A stretch of DNA of 64,000 nt from Roseiarcus sp963776665 (GTDB lineage: Bacteria > Pseudomonadota > Alphaproteobacteria > Rhizobiales > Beijerinckiaceae). Position 1 is the stretch's first letter, and every line of letters begins with the position of its first letter. The notes under the pieces were generated by a model. The model had not been told where the DNA came from and made no database searches. It saw only the letters and a list, made by a program, of their open reading frames with translations. The translations under genes and the position numbers were made by a program. Shown piece by piece: positions 24,198 to 33,776 of the stretch. The stretch is from positions 39,428 to 103,427 of the forward strand of contig CAVZNQ010000042.1 of NCBI GenBank assembly GCA_963776665.1, in the 5' to 3' direction.

Positions 24198-27044
24198 ATG
24201 GCGCTGTTGCAGGAACTGGATACCGGCACGCCGATCCGCACCGGCGAGCCGAGCGTCACGCTTACGATCGATGGGCGCAAGGTCAGCGTCCCTCCGGGGA
24301 CGTCGGTGATGGCCGCCGCCGCCCTGATCGACAATCCGATCCCCAAACTGTGCGCGACCGACAATCTCGAGGCCTTCGGCTCGTGCCGCCTGTGCCTCGT
24401 CGAGATCGAGGGTCGGAAGGGGACTCCGGCCTCGTGCTCGACTCCGGCCGAGCAGGGCATGATCGTCCGCACGAAGACGCCGCGGCTCGAGCGGCTGCGG
24501 CGCGGGGTGATGGAGCTTTACATTTCCGACCATCCGCTCGACTGCCTCACCTGCAGCGCCAACGGCGACTGCGAGTTGCAGACGCAGGCCGGGATCGTCG
24601 GCTTGCGCGATGTGCGCTACGGCTACGACGGCGCCAAGCACATGCAGGGGCCGATCGACGCCTCCAATCCCTACTTCTCCTTCGAATCGTCGAAGTGCAT
24701 CGTCTGCTCGCGCTGCGTGCGCGCCTGCGAGGAGGTCCAGGGCACCTTCGCGCTGACCATCCTCGGACGGGGCCTCGGTTCGAAAGTTGCGACTGGGGGC
24801 GTCGATTTCCTGACGTCCGAATGCGTCTCCTGCGGAGCCTGCGTGCAGGCTTGCCCCACTGCGACCCTCAACGAGAAGCCGGTCATCGAACACGGAACGC
24901 CGGAGCGCTCGGTGGTGACGACCTGCGCCTATTGCGGCGTCGGCTGCTCCTTCAAGGCGGAGCTCAAGGGCGACGAAGTCTTGAGGATGGTCCCCTACAA
25001 AGCCGGCAAGGCCAACGAAGGCCATTCGTGCATCAAGGGCCGCTTCTCCTACGGTTATGCCACCCACGAGGACCGCATCGTGAAGCCAATGATCCGGAAA
25101 CGGATCGAGGATCATTGGCGGGAAGTCTCATGGGAAGAAGCGATCGCCTACGCGGCGAGCGAGTTCAAGCGCATCCAGGAGGAATACGGCCGTGACTCGG
25201 TCGGCGCGATTTCCTCGTCGCGCTGCACCAACGAAGAGGTCTTTCTGGTTCAGAAAATGGTGCGCGCCGGCTTCGGCAACAACAATATCGACACTTGCGC
25301 CCGCGTCTGCCATTCGCCGACAGGCTTCGGTCTTTCGAAGACCTACGGCACGTCCGCGGGCACGCAGGATTTCAAGTCGGTCGAAGAGTCGGACGTCGTG
25401 GTGGTCATCGGCGCCAATCCGACCGACGCCCATCCTGTCTTCGCCTCGCGTCTGAAGAAGCGGCTGCGCGCCGGCGCCCGCCTCATCGTCATCGACCCGC
25501 GACGCATCGATCTGGTCAGGAGCGCGCATGTCAAAGCCGATCATCATCTCGCGCTCAAGCCTGGAACCAATGTCGCGATCCTGACCGCGATGGCGCATGT
25601 CATCGTCACCGAGGGCCTCGTCAATCAGGCTTTTGTTGGCGATCGTTGCGACCTCGGCAATTTCGAGTCCTGGGCGCGCTTTGTCGCCGAGGATCGTCAT
25701 TCGCCGGAGGCGACAGCTGACGCCACCGGCGTCGATGCGCAGGAAGTGCGAGCGGCCGCGCGCCTCTACGCGACAGGCGGCAATGGGGCGATCTATTACG
25801 GCCTCGGCGTCACCGAACACAGCCAGGGTTCGACGACCGTGATGGCGATCGCCAATCTCGCCATGGCGACGGGCAACATCGGGCGCGAGGGCGTCGGCGT
25901 CAATCCGCTGCGCGGTCAGAACAATGTGCAGGGCTCATGCGACATGGGCTCGTTCCCGCACGAGTTCTCCGGCTACCGCCACGTTTCGAACGACGACGCC
26001 CGCGAGACATTCGAGCGATTGTGGGGTGTGCCGCTAACCAAGGAGCCCGGCCTTCGAATCCCGAACATGATGGACGAAGCCGTCGATGGGGCGTTCAAGG
26101 GTCTCTATGTCCAGGGAGAGGATATCGCGCAGTCCGACCCCGATACCAGCCATATCACAGCGGGCCTGAAGGCGATGGAATGCGTCGTCGTGCAGGATCT
26201 CTTCCTCAATGAAACAGCCCGCTATGCACATGTGTTTTTGCCGGGCGCGTCGTTCCTGGAAAAGGACGGCACGTTCACCAACGCCGAACGCCGGATCAGC
26301 CGCGTCCGCCGGGCAATTCCTCCGCTTGCCGGAATGGCCGATTGGGAAACGACGATGGCGCTCGCCAATGCCCTTGGCGTTGCGATGCACTACAATCATC
26401 CGAGCGAGATCATGGACGAGGTCGCCGCGACGACGCCGACCTTCAAGGGCGTCTCCTACGCTCGCCTGGACGAACTCGGCTCCATCCAATGGCCGTGCAA
26501 CGACGCGGCGCCGACCGGCACGCCAGTCATGCATGTCGATCGCTTCGTGCGCGGCAAGGGCCAGTTCATGCTGACCGAATATGTAGCGACCGACGAGCGC
26601 GCCGGACCGCGATTCCCGCTCCTGCTGACGACGGGCCGCATTCTGTCGCAGTATAACGTGGGCGCCCAGACGCGCCGGACCGCGAGCAGTGTCTGGCACG
26701 GCGAGGATCTGCTCGAAATCCATCCGTTCGACGCGGAGCATCGCGGGATTCGCGACGGCGAGCTTGTCTCGTTGCAGAGCCGAAGCGGCGAGATCGCGCT
26801 CCACGCCAGGATCAGCGACCGCATGCAGCCCGGCGTGGTCTATACGACCTTTCACCATGCAGTCACTTGCGCCAACGTCGTCACTTCCGACTTCTCCGAC
26901 TGGGCGACCAATTGTCCGGAATATAAGGTGACGGCGGTGCAGGTTCGGCGCACCAACCGTCTCTCCGATTGGCAATTGCTTGACCACGAGGAGGCGGTCT
27001 CGCTTCGCCGCATCCATAAGGCGCCCGCCGATGCGGCCGAGTGA
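24198..27044 (+). CDS. fdsA: NAD-dependent formate dehydrogenase alpha subunit
   Basis: 948 residues. In order: a [2Fe-2S] domain (C52, CRLC at 63-66, C80), a His/Cys [4Fe-4S] motif (HPLDCLTCSANGDCEL), two [4Fe-4S] ferredoxin motifs (CIVCSRCVRAC and CVSCGACVQAC), a further cluster CAYCGVGCSF, and the bis-MGD molybdopterin domain. The metal ligand is Cys in ARVCHSPTGFG, so this is a cysteine, not selenocysteine, enzyme. FdsA oxidises formate to CO2. There is no Tat signal, as expected for the soluble, oxygen-tolerant fds type. The start ATG 24198 has AGGAGA upstream. In methylotrophs and autotrophs this enzyme supplies NADH from C1 compounds. Confidence 0.97.
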   Translation: MALLQELDTGTPIRTGEPSVTLTIDGRKVSVPPGTSVMAAAALIDNPIPKLCATDNLEAFGSCRLCLVEIEGRKGTPASCSTPAEQGMIVRTKTPRLERLRRGVMELYISDHPLDCLTCSANGDCELQTQAGIVGLRDVRYGYDGAKHMQGPIDASNPYFSFESSKCIVCSRCVRACEEVQGTFALTILGRGLGSKVATGGVDFLTSECVSCGACVQACPTATLNEKPVIEHGTPERSVVTTCAYCGVGCSFKAELKGDEVLRMVPYKAGKANEGHSCIKGRFSYGYATHEDRIVKPMIRKRIEDHWREVSWEEAIAYAASEFKRIQEEYGRDSVGAISSSRCTNEEVFLVQKMVRAGFGNNNIDTCARVCHSPTGFGLSKTYGTSAGTQDFKSVEESDVVVVIGANPTDAHPVFASRLKKRLRAGARLIVIDPRRIDLVRSAHVKADHHLALKPGTNVAILTAMAHVIVTEGLVNQAFVGDRCDLGNFESWARFVAEDRHSPEATADATGVDAQEVRAAARLYATGGNGAIYYGLGVTEHSQGSTTVMAIANLAMATGNIGREGVGVNPLRGQNNVQGSCDMGSFPHEFSGYRHVSNDDARETFERLWGVPLTKEPGLRIPNMMDEAVDGAFKGLYVQGEDIAQSDPDTSHITAGLKAMECVVVQDLFLNETARYAHVFLPGASFLEKDGTFTNAERRISRVRRAIPPLAGMADWETTMALANALGVAMHYNHPSEIMDEVAATTPTFKGVSYARLDELGSIQWPCNDAAPTGTPVMHVDRFVRGKGQFMLTEYVATDERAGPRFPLLLTTGRILSQYNVGAQTRRTASSVWHGEDLLEIHPFDAEHRGIRDGELVSLQSRSGEIALHARISDRMQPGVVYTTFHHAVTCANVVTSDFSDWATNCPEYKVTAVQVRRTNRLSDWQLLDHEEAVSLRRIHKAPADAAE

Positions 27045-27864
27045 GGGCGCGGGCTCGATCGACGTTCCGGTCCGCGTCTTTTCCTACGACAGCGGCGTTG
27101 GCGGAAAGGAGTTCACGCGCGCCATCGCCGTCGAAGCTCCGGTCCAGATCGTTCTCGGCGGCGCCCCCTTCGCCGTCATGATGGCGACCCCGCAGGATCT
27201 TGAGGATTTCGCCGCGGGTTTTGTCCTGACCGAGCAGATCGCCGAGAGCGTCGCCGACATCCGGGGAATTGAGGTTGAGGCCGTCGAGGACGGCTGGAAG
27301 CTCAAGATCGCGCTGACCAGCGAGCGACTGCAGGCCCATATGGCGCGCGCCCGGGCGATGAGCGGCCGCACCGGCTGCGGCCTGTGCGGCATCGAGGATT
27401 TTTCCCAGATGCCTTCGCCCCGGCCGCCGCTCGATCGGCCGGCTCCGATCGAGCCGGCGGCCATCCGCGCTGCGATTGGCGAACTCGAGGCCCGCCAGCC
27501 CCTCAATCGCGCGACCCGCGCCGTCCATGCCGCGGCGTGGTGCGGGCGGGACGGCAGGATTCTGTTGTCGCGCGAGGACGTCGGACGGCACAATGCGCTC
27601 GACAAGGCGATCGGTGCGCTGGCGCGGGCCCGCGCTGCGCCGGACAGCGGCTTCTTCGTCATCACAAGCCGCTGTTCGTTCGAGATGGTCGCCAAGGCGG
27701 CCATCTTCGGGGCGGGGACCCTGGTGTCGGTTTCGGCCCCGACGTCGCTTGCGCTGGAGCGGGCGCGGCGGTTCGGCGTTCGCCTGATCGCGGTCGCCCG
27801 CGGCGACCAGGCGCTGTCCTTCGACGGCGGCACGGACGAGGCAAGCGGGGGATTGGCGGCGTGA
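27031..27864 (+). CDS. fdhD: Sulfurtransferase FdhD (FdsC)
   Basis: 277 residues. Family marks are a FAAGFVLTEQI segment, the cysteine pair in GCGLCGIEDF, a LLSREDVGRHNALDKAIG stretch and FFVITSRCSFEMVAKAAI. FdhD moves sulfur from IscS to the molybdenum cofactor of formate dehydrogenase, which is needed for activity. The ATG at 27031 lies 14 bases inside the fdsA end, and the stop overlaps the fdsD start (GTGA), so it is translationally coupled on both sides. It corresponds to fdsC in the fdsGBACD naming. Confidence 0.94.
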   Translation: MRPSEGAGSIDVPVRVFSYDSGVGGKEFTRAIAVEAPVQIVLGGAPFAVMMATPQDLEDFAAGFVLTEQIAESVADIRGIEVEAVEDGWKLKIALTSERLQAHMARARAMSGRTGCGLCGIEDFSQMPSPRPPLDRPAPIEPAAIRAAIGELEARQPLNRATRAVHAAAWCGRDGRILLSREDVGRHNALDKAIGALARARAAPDSGFFVITSRCSFEMVAKAAIFGAGTLVSVSAPTSLALERARRFGVRLIAVARGDQALSFDGGTDEASGGLAA

Positions 27865-28094
27865 CGAGCGGCAAGATCGACAAACTCGTGCGCATGGCCA
27901 ATCAGATCGCGGATTTCTACGCCGCCATGCCCGAGCGGGAAGCGGTCGCGGGCGCAGCCTCGCATCTCACCCTCTACTGGACGCCGAAGATGATTCGCGA
28001 GATCATCGCCTTCGCCGATGAAGGCCATGCCGGCCTCAATACGATCGCGGCGCGCGCGGTCGAATCGTTGAAACAGAAGGCGACGGCCGCCTAG
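27861..28094 (+). CDS. fdsD: Formate dehydrogenase delta subunit
   Basis: 77 residues starting at GTG 27861. The core KIDKLVRMANQIADFYAAMP, then HLTLYWTPKMIREII, is the FdsD signature. The small subunit is required for or stabilises the active enzyme in related bacteria; its exact role is not settled. It closes the fdsG-fdsB-fdsA-fdhD-fdsD operon. Confidence 0.92.
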   Translation: MTSGKIDKLVRMANQIADFYAAMPEREAVAGAASHLTLYWTPKMIREIIAFADEGHAGLNTIAARAVESLKQKATAA

Positions 28095-28110
28095 GACTTT
28101 TCCGGGCCTC

Positions 28111-30159
28111 ATGCCTCGCTGGCCGCGCCCACCCAATCTGCTGCGGCTCTTCGTCGGCCAGCACATCGTCAATGGCGTGAGCGTCGGCCTGGGGGTGGTC
28201 GCGGTCGCTCTTGTCGCCTCGGCGATTTTCGGCTTCGCCGCCGGCCAGCCGGCGACGCTCGGCGCCATATCGGCCAGCATCTCCGACCTGCCGGCGCCGT
28301 GGCGCGAAAAGGCGAAGACGCTGGGCTTCGGCTTCGCGCTCGCGCTGCTCTCGACCGTGGCGATCCAGCTCGCGCTGCCGTGGCCGGTCGCCGCCCTGAT
28401 CATGATCGGCGTCGTCAGCTTTGTCGGCGGTCTCGTCACCGGGCTCGGCCGATGGGCGGTGGCGGTAGGCATGCAGGCGGTCATCCCGATGGTCTTCATT
28501 CTCGGGTTCCCGCCCGAGACCTTCCCGGCCGCCGTCCGCATTGAGACGCTGTTCGCCTGCGGGGGCGTCGCCTATATCGCGTTTGCGCTAATGGCGACGG
28601 TCTTTACCGACGCCAGCGCCCGCCGGCTGGTCACGAGCGAATCGATCCGCGAATTCTCGCTCTACATGCGCGCCGTCGCGGGCATTTTTGATCCGGACCA
28701 GGAACTAACGGCGGCCTACGGCGCGACGATCCGCGAGCAGTCGGCGCTGTCGGAGCAATTGCAGTCGGCGCGCGCGGTCCTGCTCGACCGGCCGGGAGAA
28801 AAGGGCGAGCGCATGCGGCTCGCAGCGTCGATCGGCATCCTGCTCGACGCGCTCGATGCGCTGGTCGCCGCCCAATGCGACGTCGAGCTTCTCCGGAAGA
28901 CGCCGGCGGCCGCGACGGCGCTGGCGCGAATCGGCGACGCGCTGCGGGTCGGCTCGCTCGATCTCGAGCACTTGAGCCTGGAGCTCCTGACCACCGGCCA
29001 CCCGATTCTGCCGCCTGACCATCAGCTCGCCATCGAGGCGCTCAAGCGCGAGGCGGCGCGGGTCGAGGGCGAGGCGATGGACCCGAAAGCGCGCGCGGCC
29101 CTCGACGCGACCGCCTGGCGACTCGTCCTGTCGCTCAGCCACGTCCGGCGCCTGGAGCAGGCCTTGTCGTACGACGCGACGGCTCGGGCCGCGATCGGCG
29201 ATGTCAACCTCGCCGCGTTCATCCCGAAACGGCGGTATGCGCCGAGCGTCCTTGCGCCGCAGCTCAGCCTCGAATCGCCGGTGCTCAGGTTCGCCGTCCG
29301 CCTGGCGCTGGCGATGATGGCCGGCGCTGTGGTCGCGCAATCGCTCGGCGACGAGCGGCACGGCAACTGGGTCCTGCTCACCATCGCGGTGGTGATGCGG
29401 GCGGGCCACGGGCTCACCAAGCAGCGGCGCGACGACCGCGTCATCGGCACGCTGATCGGCTGCGTGGTTGCGGCGGGCTCCGTCGCATACTTCCCGGCCG
29501 GCGCCCTGGTCGCCGTCCAGGGCCTCGCTGTCGCCGTGACCCACAGCTTTGCGCGGCTCAACTACCGCCTTTCTTCGTCCGGCGCTTCGGTGACCGCGCT
29601 CGTGTCGCTGCACCTGGTCCAGCCGTGGGTCTCGGCGCCGATCCTGGTCAGGCTTGCCGACACGCTGATCGGCGCGGCGATCGCGCATCTCTTCAACTAT
29701 CTTTGGCCACGCTGGGAATCTTCGGAGGCGCCGGGGCTTGCGAGCCGCCTCCAGGCCCAGCTTTCCGCCTTCGCCGGCGCCGCGCTCAGAACGGACGTCA
29801 GCGCTCATGACTACCGGCTGGCGCGCAAGAACGTGATCGAGGCGATCGCCGCGCTGTCCGATTCGGCTGGGCGAATGAGCATCGAGCCGATGGCGGCCCG
29901 CAGGGGTCTCGACGAGATGGCGAACCTGCTGATCGCCGCCTATAGCCTGGTGGCCGAGCTTTCGGCGGCCCGTCTCGCGGTCCAGACCGGCGCGCCGCCG
30001 CCCGACCCGGCGATCCGCGAGCGCGTTCAGGCCCTCCTCGCCGGACAATCCGACGCAGCCGCCTCCGACGCCCCGCCCGGCCGGCTGGCCGCCGCCGCGC
30101 TCGCCGTCACCTCGGCCGTCCGCACTTACGAGCGCGCGGCGAAAAGCGAGAGCCAGTAG
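28111..30159 (+). CDS. FUSC-family inner membrane protein
   Basis: 682 residues. Two blocks of membrane helices (residues about 15-180 and 390-540) surround a cytoplasmic helical region rich in Leu and Ala. The second block has GNWVLLTIAVVMRAGHGLTKQRRDDRVIGTLIG, the usual FUSC/YccS signature with the conserved R-x-x-x-R-x-x-G-T. Proteins of this group include aromatic-acid exporters (AaeB) and YccS of unknown role. It starts 16 bases after fdsD and may be read through from the fds operon, although a functional link to formate is not evident. Confidence 0.85.
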   Translation: MPRWPRPPNLLRLFVGQHIVNGVSVGLGVVAVALVASAIFGFAAGQPATLGAISASISDLPAPWREKAKTLGFGFALALLSTVAIQLALPWPVAALIMIGVVSFVGGLVTGLGRWAVAVGMQAVIPMVFILGFPPETFPAAVRIETLFACGGVAYIAFALMATVFTDASARRLVTSESIREFSLYMRAVAGIFDPDQELTAAYGATIREQSALSEQLQSARAVLLDRPGEKGERMRLAASIGILLDALDALVAAQCDVELLRKTPAAATALARIGDALRVGSLDLEHLSLELLTTGHPILPPDHQLAIEALKREAARVEGEAMDPKARAALDATAWRLVLSLSHVRRLEQALSYDATARAAIGDVNLAAFIPKRRYAPSVLAPQLSLESPVLRFAVRLALAMMAGAVVAQSLGDERHGNWVLLTIAVVMRAGHGLTKQRRDDRVIGTLIGCVVAAGSVAYFPAGALVAVQGLAVAVTHSFARLNYRLSSSGASVTALVSLHLVQPWVSAPILVRLADTLIGAAIAHLFNYLWPRWESSEAPGLASRLQAQLSAFAGAALRTDVSAHDYRLARKNVIEAIAALSDSAGRMSIEPMAARRGLDEMANLLIAAYSLVAELSAARLAVQTGAPPPDPAIRERVQALLAGQSDAAASDAPPGRLAAAALAVTSAVRTYERAAKSESQ

Positions 30160-30188
30160 CGACGACGCCTAGCAGAACCGACCGAAAG

Positions 30189-31148
30189 TCATCTCTGCTT
30201 CGATTCGGTTCCCTGAAGAGCGCTCAACTCATCCTCAAGCCGCGAATCGACGCTTTTCGCTTCCGCCTTGATCCAGTCGATCACCAACTGGACGTCGCCG
30301 CGCGGCGCCGCGTCCGCCTGGACCAGCCAATAGGCGTATCCGTGCGCCTGGTCCGCGCCCGCGCCCCCGACCGCGACCAGCCGGCCTTGCGACAGCAACG
30401 GCTCGATCAGGGCGAGGCGTCCGAGCGCAATCCCCTGGCCCTCGAGCGCCGCCCGGATCGCCTGGTCATATTGGTTGTAGCGCAGGACGCCCCTGGGCCG
30501 GACGGCGCTGAGGCCCATGGAGAGGAGCCGGTCGGCCCATTGCAGCCACGGGCGATTCGAATCGTCGTATTCGATGAGCACGTGGGCGGCGATCAACTCC
30601 GGGTCGAGGCGGCTCACGCCGAGCCCGGGATGGGCGACGGGCGCGACCGCTTCGCCGAACAGGCGCTGCGATCCCGGCGGCGCGCTCGAGGCGGGGCAAT
30701 AGCGGATCGCGACATCGGCGCCTCCGGTTCTTAGATCGACCACTTTGTTGTTCGCCGCCACCCGCACGTCGATCTCCGGATGGCGCTGCTGGAATCCACC
30801 GAGACGCGGCATGATCCACAAGCCCGTGACGCCGATGGTCGCGGTGATCGTCACCGGCTGGCGGTCGCGCCCGGCGGCGAGCGCATTGACGCCATCCTGA
30901 AGCTGTTGAAGGGCGCTGTCCGCGACCCGGAAGAAGCGTTCGCCTTCCGCGGTGAAGCTGAGCGAACGATAGCCGCGGTTGAGCAATTGAACGTCGAGCG
31001 CCTCCTCGAGGGCGATGATCTGGCGGCTGACAGCGGATTGGGTGAGGAAAAGATCCTGCGCGGCGAGCGTAATGCTCATGCGCCGCCCCACGGCGACAAA
31101 ACCGCGAACGAGATCGAGCGACGGCAGCCGAACGGGAAAGCTTCGCAT
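30189..31148 (-). CDS. LysR-type regulator (GcvA-like)
   Basis: 319 residues. The helix-turn-helix is RRMSITLAAQDLFLTQSAVSRQI with LEEALDVQLLNRGYRSLSFT. The effector domain has ITATIGVTGLWIMPRLGGFQQRHPEID and DLRTGGADVAIRYC, typical of the GcvA/AmpR-like branch. The usual target is a divergent gene; here that is the DUF1127 gene at 31356, about 200 bases away. Ligand unknown. Confidence 0.9.
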   Translation of the reverse strand: MRSFPVRLPSLDLVRGFVAVGRRMSITLAAQDLFLTQSAVSRQIIALEEALDVQLLNRGYRSLSFTAEGERFFRVADSALQQLQDGVNALAAGRDRQPVTITATIGVTGLWIMPRLGGFQQRHPEIDVRVAANNKVVDLRTGGADVAIRYCPASSAPPGSQRLFGEAVAPVAHPGLGVSRLDPELIAAHVLIEYDDSNRPWLQWADRLLSMGLSAVRPRGVLRYNQYDQAIRAALEGQGIALGRLALIEPLLSQGRLVAVGGAGADQAHGYAYWLVQADAAPRGDVQLVIDWIKAEAKSVDSRLEDELSALQGTESKQR

Positions 31149-31355
31149 GTACCTGCCTCATGCGATCGAACCTTACCTTCTCCCACCCCGCTACCCCTTG
31201 TCAAACTGGATCGCAGCTTTCCGGACAGAGCAATTCCTCGCGCGGCCGCGCCATCGCATTCCAAATGCGCATGCGATTGATGCCGAGAAGTCGTTTGACG
31301 GGCGACCGCGGCCGACCCTACGAACGTCTCGTCAAAGTCCCATCAGGAGGCTTTC

Positions 31356-31556
31356 ATGCGCATCGCATTGCCGCATTTCGCGTTCGAAATGTCGCCGCCG
31401 CGGCTCGTCCATTGGCGAAGCGAACTGCAGTCGTGGCGCCGGCGGGCGCGGGAGCGCGACGAGCTCGCTCGGATGTCAGACGGCGAACTCCACGACATCG
31501 GCGTCACCTCCGCCGAGCGCTGGACGGAAATCAACAAGCCGTGCTGGCGCGGCTGA
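31356..31556 (+). CDS. DUF1127 small protein
   Basis: 66 residues. The C-terminal half (WRRRARERDELARMSDGELHDIGVTSAERWTEINKPCWRG) is the Arg-rich DUF1127 domain. In Rhizobiales such small proteins influence RNA turnover, phosphate or stress responses by binding RNA. The start follows AGGAGG. It lies opposite a LysR-type gene, and its last 26 bases overlap the end of the PLP enzyme gene on the other strand. Confidence 0.87.
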   Translation: MRIALPHFAFEMSPPRLVHWRSELQSWRRRARERDELARMSDGELHDIGVTSAERWTEINKPCWRG

Positions 31557-32556
31557 CGCCCTCGGTAACCCATCGCTCAAAGTCCGCCGGGATCACGTTG
31601 CCCCCGCAGATGATTGTTGCGACCCGCTTGCCCGAATAGCGGGACGGATCCTCCAGGATCGCCGCAACGCCCAGCGCGGCTGACGGCTCTACGATAAGTC
31701 CGGCGCGGCGATAAAGTATTCGCATTCCGGCAATGATGCTGTCTTCCTCGACCAGCGCGACGTGATCAGCTACGACCAGCAGGTCGTCGAGAACAGCGGG
31801 GATTGGAAAGCGCCCTGCAACGCCGTCCGCGATTGTATCGGTGCGGTCCGTCTCGACGATGGACCCTGCCCGCCATGACAATGCCATCGCTGGCGCTCCC
31901 CTAGGCTGCACTCCCACGATTTCGACCCGTGGAGCGAGGCGCTTGAAGACATATCCTACGCCGGTGGCCAACGCGCCGCCTCCGAGCGCGACGAGCACAG
32001 CGTCGATAGGCCCCACGCCTTCAAGGAGCTCGAGCCCGATGGTGCCAGCTCCTTCGCAGGTGTCGATGTTCTCACTGTCTTCGACCAGAAATGCGCCTTC
32101 GCTGTCTGCGATCTGCCGAGCCAGACGGCGAGCCGCCTCGATGTCCCCATCGACGATTCGCACCGTCGCTCCCAGCGCGCGGATTCTTTCCAGCTTGTAT
32201 GGATTCGCGCCGCTGCCGGCAACGACGGTTGTCGAAATCCCTCGGCTTCGTCCGCTATAGGCCAAAGCCTGTCCGAGATTGCCGGCGCTCGCGCAGACCG
32301 CCGCCTTGGCGCCCGAGTCGGCCAGACGCGCCATGACCGTCTCCGTCCCACGACCCTTGAAACAGCGTATGGGATTGGCGGTTTCAAGCTTCAAAATGAG
32401 TTCGCAGCCAAGCGCCTCGCCAAGGGGTGGGCAAACGTATTGAGGCGTGTTTCGAAAGACTGGCGCGATGCGGGAAACAGCCGATCGAATTCTGTCCAAG
32501 TCGAGCCGGACCGGAGCCCGAGGGCCGGCGCGAGCAGAACGTTTCTCGGAGCACAC
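31531..32556 (-). CDS. PLP-dependent threonine/serine dehydratase-like enzyme
   Basis: About 341 residues. The fold II PLP signature is present: NPIRCFKGRGTETVMARL with the Schiff-base lysine, CASAGNLGQALAYSGR for substrate, and the phosphate loop VALGGGALATGVG. EPSAALGVAAI is near the C-terminus. Such enzymes deaminate Thr, Ser or hydroxyaspartate; the substrate cannot be fixed. No ATG occurs in a suitable place, so GTG 32556 (VCSEKRSARAG) is proposed, giving about 18 residues before the conserved LDLDRIRSAVSRIAP. TTG codons nearer that point are possible. The gene converges with DUF1127. Confidence 0.8.
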   Translation of the reverse strand: MCSEKRSARAGPRAPVRLDLDRIRSAVSRIAPVFRNTPQYVCPPLGEALGCELILKLETANPIRCFKGRGTETVMARLADSGAKAAVCASAGNLGQALAYSGRSRGISTTVVAGSGANPYKLERIRALGATVRIVDGDIEAARRLARQIADSEGAFLVEDSENIDTCEGAGTIGLELLEGVGPIDAVLVALGGGALATGVGYVFKRLAPRVEIVGVQPRGAPAMALSWRAGSIVETDRTDTIADGVAGRFPIPAVLDDLLVVADHVALVEEDSIIAGMRILYRRAGLIVEPSAALGVAAILEDPSRYSGKRVATIICGGNVIPADFERWVTEGVSRASTAC

Positions 32557-32591
32557 TACGACGATCCCAGGGACACGATTCGTTGCTGTGC

Positions 32592-33473
32592 TTATAGCCG
32601 CTTTTCGAACCAGTGATCGGCGTAAGGGTTGTCGTTGAAGCGCGCTATTTCCCTGAACCCTTCTTTCCGGTAGAGCGCATGGGCCTCGGTTAGCGCCCGG
32701 TTGGTGTCGAGGCGAAGCGTGCTCAGGCCCATCTCGCGCGCCGCCGCTTCGAGCGTTCGGAGCACCCGGCGGGCGACGCCGATGCCGCGGGCGGAGGGCG
32801 CGGTCCAGACCCGCTTGATCTCTCCGGTCGTCTTGTCCGAGCGCTTCAGGCCGCCGCAGCCGGCCGGATCGCCATCGAGCCTTGCGATCACGAACAGCCC
32901 CGATGGCGGGGCCATGTCGTCGGCGCCGGCGGAATCGTGCCTGGCGACGTCGAACCCGCCCTCGAAGCGAGCCGCGAGCTCGCCAAAGTAGGCGCCGAGG
33001 CACCGTCGCGCGTCGGCGCTGTTCGGAGCTTCCGCCACGACCTCGACCGAGGCCGCGCGGATCAGCCGCTCGACCTCTCCCATCGCCGTCGTCAGGCGCC
33101 CGCGTTCGGCCTCGTCGAGGGCCTCGAGCATCGATGCCGCCAGCCGGTCCGAGAGGCGGTCATAAGCCGCGCGCTCCGCATTTCCCTTGCGGGTGAGGGT
33201 CGCCCGGCGCCGGCGGCCGTCCGCGCCGCCCTTCGTGACCGCGATCAAGCCCTGCGCCTTCAAGGACTGCACCAGCCGGCTGAGATAACCCGAATCGAGG
33301 CCGAGCCTCGCGCGGAGCGTGCGGAGATCGGCGCCGTCGCCGCCGATCTCGAACAGGAGCCGCGCCTCCGCGAGCGGCCGGCCTCGGCGCAGGTAGTTCA
33401 TCTCGAGCGCGCCGACGCGCCGGGTGACCAGACGGTTGAAGCGGCGAATCTGCCTGATCTGGCTCTCATCCAT
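32592..33473 (-). CDS. MarR-GNAT fusion regulator/acetyltransferase
   Basis: 293 residues. Residues 1-140 are a MarR winged helix (RRFNRLVTRRVGALEM, then LDSGYLSRLVQSLKAQGLI and GRRRRATLTRKG). Residues 150-293 are a GNAT acetyltransferase with the acetyl-CoA loop VWTAPSARGIGVARRVL and the end ALYRKEGFREIARFNDNPYADHWFEKRL. This two-domain layout is widespread; the acetyltransferase substrate is unknown. The start ATG 33473 begins MDESQIRQIRRFN. A perfect palindrome lies five bases upstream, so it is probably autoregulated. Confidence 0.9.
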   Translation of the reverse strand: MDESQIRQIRRFNRLVTRRVGALEMNYLRRGRPLAEARLLFEIGGDGADLRTLRARLGLDSGYLSRLVQSLKAQGLIAVTKGGADGRRRRATLTRKGNAERAAYDRLSDRLAASMLEALDEAERGRLTTAMGEVERLIRAASVEVVAEAPNSADARRCLGAYFGELAARFEGGFDVARHDSAGADDMAPPSGLFVIARLDGDPAGCGGLKRSDKTTGEIKRVWTAPSARGIGVARRVLRTLEAAAREMGLSTLRLDTNRALTEAHALYRKEGFREIARFNDNPYADHWFEKRL

Positions 33474-33477
33474 TTCT

Positions 33478-33491
33478 CTGACTTTAGTCAG
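33478..33491 (-). promoter_or_regulatory. Palindrome at the marR-GNAT start
   Basis: CTGACT-TT-AGTCAG is a perfect inverted repeat with six-base arms. It ends five bases before the MarR-GNAT start codon, overlapping where the ribosome would bind or where RNA polymerase clears. MarR dimers bind such sites, so self-repression is a fair inference. Confidence 0.5.
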
Positions 33492-33716
33492 GCATCGGCC
33501 GTTTTCAAGCCTCGCGTGAATCTTCCCCCAGCGTGACGAGGGAGAACAGGCACGGCTCTCTTCGCGGACGATTTGGGCGCGATGGAATCGATTGCGGCGA
33601 CGTCGCAAAAAGCGTTAGACTAAGCGCCAGCGCAAGTGGCGCGCCGTCGCCGCAAATGCATTCGCATTTGGCGAGGCTCGCGCCCGCAAAAAAGCGTCGA
33701 TGCCGGCGCGTCGCGC

Positions 33717-33742
33717 GGAACACGGCGACGCGCCACAACGTT
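33717..33742 (+). promoter_or_regulatory. EcfG-type stress promoter (GGAAC-N17-CGTT)
   Basis: GGAAC at 33717-33721 and CGTT at 33739-33742 with a 17-base spacer match the consensus of alphaproteobacterial general stress promoters exactly. It ends 34 bases before the ATG of the hypothetical gene at 33777 and points toward it. Confidence 0.75.
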
Positions 33743-33776
33743 GAGGGCTGAGTCGGGGCTCCTAGGTTAGGAGACT

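Noticed and set aside
25280..25340. Selenocysteine in formate dehydrogenase
   Set aside because: The metal-site codon reads Cys within ARVCHSPT and there is no in-frame TGA.
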